From: an uncultured Clostridia bacterium
GTDB lineage: Bacteria > Bacillota > Clostridia > Lachnospirales > Lachnospiraceae
Length of the DNA: 6,355 nucleotides
Assembly: GCA_947178015.1 (NCBI GenBank)
Contig: CAMWWW010000142.1
Location: 1-6,355, forward strand
Direction: 5' to 3'
The position numbers were made by a program, and so were the translations under genes. Under the pieces are notes generated by a model. It ran no database searches, was not told the origin of the DNA, and saw only the letters and a program-made list of their open reading frames with translations. Of this stretch, positions 5,386 to 6,355 are shown piece after piece (position 1 is the first letter of the stretch; every line of letters starts with the position of its first letter).

Positions 5386-6355
5386 TCAATAATCTCCTGT
5401 GCAGACATTCTTTTCCACCAATTTTAAAATATAATATGGATTTACGCTGATTTCTTCAAAATGCTCTGTTTTCAGATAAATTCCCAGATGCAGATGTACA
5501 TCAAACTTTCCAACCGTCCCCTCCACCTTGCTGTATCCCGAATCTCCCATAAATCCAAGCAACTGCCCTGCTTTTACCGTATCCCCCTTTTCCAGCCCCT
5601 CCGCATAACGATACAGATGCGCATAATAAACATATGCCCCATGAGGACTTCGAATCCCCACGCGGTATCCGCCCTTTTCCAGCCACCCCAGATTCTCCAC
5701 CACACCATCCGTCATGCTGACGATAGGATAATACCCCCTCTGGTTATTCAGCGCCATAAGATCGGTTCCCTCATGCGCATGTTTGGTATCCTGATAAGCC
5801 CGCTCGGCATACCATGAATCCACATAAGACACCCCAAGCCCGTCAAGTTTATTGCTTTTCATCACTGGAAAATATACAAGATCTGATAAAATGGTTTGAT
5901 ACGCCTGCTCTAAAGTAAGCAGCTCCTCACTCTGTCTGTCTTCATAATACGCTTTCCGCTTATCGTACTCCTCCAAGCTAATCGGTAACTTTCCCTGTCT
6001 CTTTTCTGTAAAAAAACTAGAAGAAGCCATAAGAACGGCAAGAATCCGATAACGGCTATCATCCGACTGCTCCGCCAAGCTATCGACACATCCCATCACA
6101 CCTCCTGTCAGATACATGGTGCGAAACGCATCCGTTTCATTGCAATCCGCCGGAATAGAAGGAGGCTTACCATTGCCGCGCATCAGGAACACTGCGGTCG
6201 CCAAAAGAACAGAAGGAATAAAAAGCAAGAAGAACAAGCGGCAAAAACTCCGCAGAGTTCTGTACCGCTTGCTGCTTTTCAATAAATGAAATCCATGATA
6301 TTTGTTTGAAATATTATCTTTTTTTACCAAAGAATTATTTTCTGCTGCTTTTCCC
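5386..6355 (-). CDS. Membrane-anchored M23 (LytM-type) metallopeptidase, 5' end uncertain or cut off
   Basis: Residues are numbered from the TTG at 6328-6330, which gives 314 residues. A basic N-terminus (KSSKRYRTLR) is followed by a single hydrophobic segment at about 32-50, a likely signal anchor placing the rest outside the cell. A linker of about 130 residues has no clear domain. The C-terminal M23 domain begins near 180: HEGTD (H186, D190) and HLH (H279, H281) are the zinc-binding and catalytic pattern, with H238 in YYAHLY as a further active-site histidine. DGVVENLGW, YRVGI and GQLLGFMGDSGYS are typical LytM core strands. All expected residues are present, so it should cleave peptidoglycan cross-bridge or stem peptides. 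The frame stays open to 6355 and the TTG has no ribosome site, so the true start is probably upstream of the window. Its stop directly abuts the promoter of the RsuA-like gene, with no terminator between. Confidence 0.9.
   Translation of the reverse strand, partial: GKAAENNSLVKKDNISNKYHGFHLLKSSKRYRTLRSFCRLFFLLFIPSVLLATAVFLMRGNGKPPSIPADCNETDAFRTMYLTGGVMGCVDSLAEQSDDSRYRILAVLMASSSFFTEKRQGKLPISLEEYDKRKAYYEDRQSEELLTLEQAYQTILSDLVYFPVMKSNKLDGLGVSYVDSWYAERAYQDTKHAHEGTDLMALNNQRGYYPIVSMTDGVVENLGWLEKGGYRVGIRSPHGAYVYYAHLYRYAEGLEKGDTVKAGQLLGFMGDSGYSKVEGTVGKFDVHLHLGIYLKTEHFEEISVNPYYILKLVEKNVCTGDY

Noticed and set aside
1..6355. A defence, toxin-antitoxin, CRISPR or mobile-element system
   Set aside because: No direct-repeat array, transposase, integrase, nuclease-helicase set or small toxin/antitoxin pair is visible. 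The genes are ordinary chromosomal families and show no obvious change of composition.

Overview
The window looks like a chromosomal housekeeping segment from a low-to-mid GC Gram-positive bacterium of the Clostridia, most likely Lachnospiraceae. The evidence is strong GGAGG-type ribosome binding sites, the protein sequences, and a short-gap same-strand layout; the family-level assignment is inference. All seven supported genes lie on the minus strand, so the genetic reading order runs from position 6355 down to position 1. I see no rRNA, tRNA, CRISPR array, phage or insertion sequence.

In reading order the genes are: (1) a membrane-anchored M23 (LytM-type) cell-wall metallopeptidase whose 5' end is probably cut by the window edge; (2) an RsuA/RluB-family rRNA pseudouridine synthase; (3) a HAD-superfamily phosphatase/phosphomutase whose ATG overlaps the previous stop; (4) a YgiQ-family radical SAM protein of 640 residues; (5) a short-chain dehydrogenase/reductase of the DltE-like group (253 residues from the start preferred here); (6) an unrecognised 189-residue protein with two membrane segments; (7) the N-terminal 165 residues of an RluA-family pseudouridine synthase that runs off the window at position 1. 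Gene 7 is open to the edge and is easily missed.

A full-consensus sigma-A promoter (TTGACA, 17-bp spacer, TATAAT) sits immediately after the peptidase stop codon and should drive the RsuA-like gene and the genes behind it. No convincing Rho-independent terminator was found between it and position 1, so genes 2 to 7 could be one transcript. Two intergenic gaps carry unexplained dyad symmetry. A 53-bp imperfect palindrome between the HAD and YgiQ genes supplies the HAD stop codon. The 105-bp gap between the YgiQ and SDR genes holds a 22-bp perfect palindrome plus a separate GC-rich stem-loop just before the SDR ribosome binding site.

Functionally this is a mix of rRNA modification (two pseudouridine synthases from different families), a radical SAM enzyme of unknown reaction, general metabolism (HAD, SDR) and envelope maintenance. 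I see no evidence for a new multi-gene system. The items most worth checking are the palindromic elements, the cysteine cluster of the YgiQ protein, and the unknown two-segment membrane protein beside the RluA-like gene.
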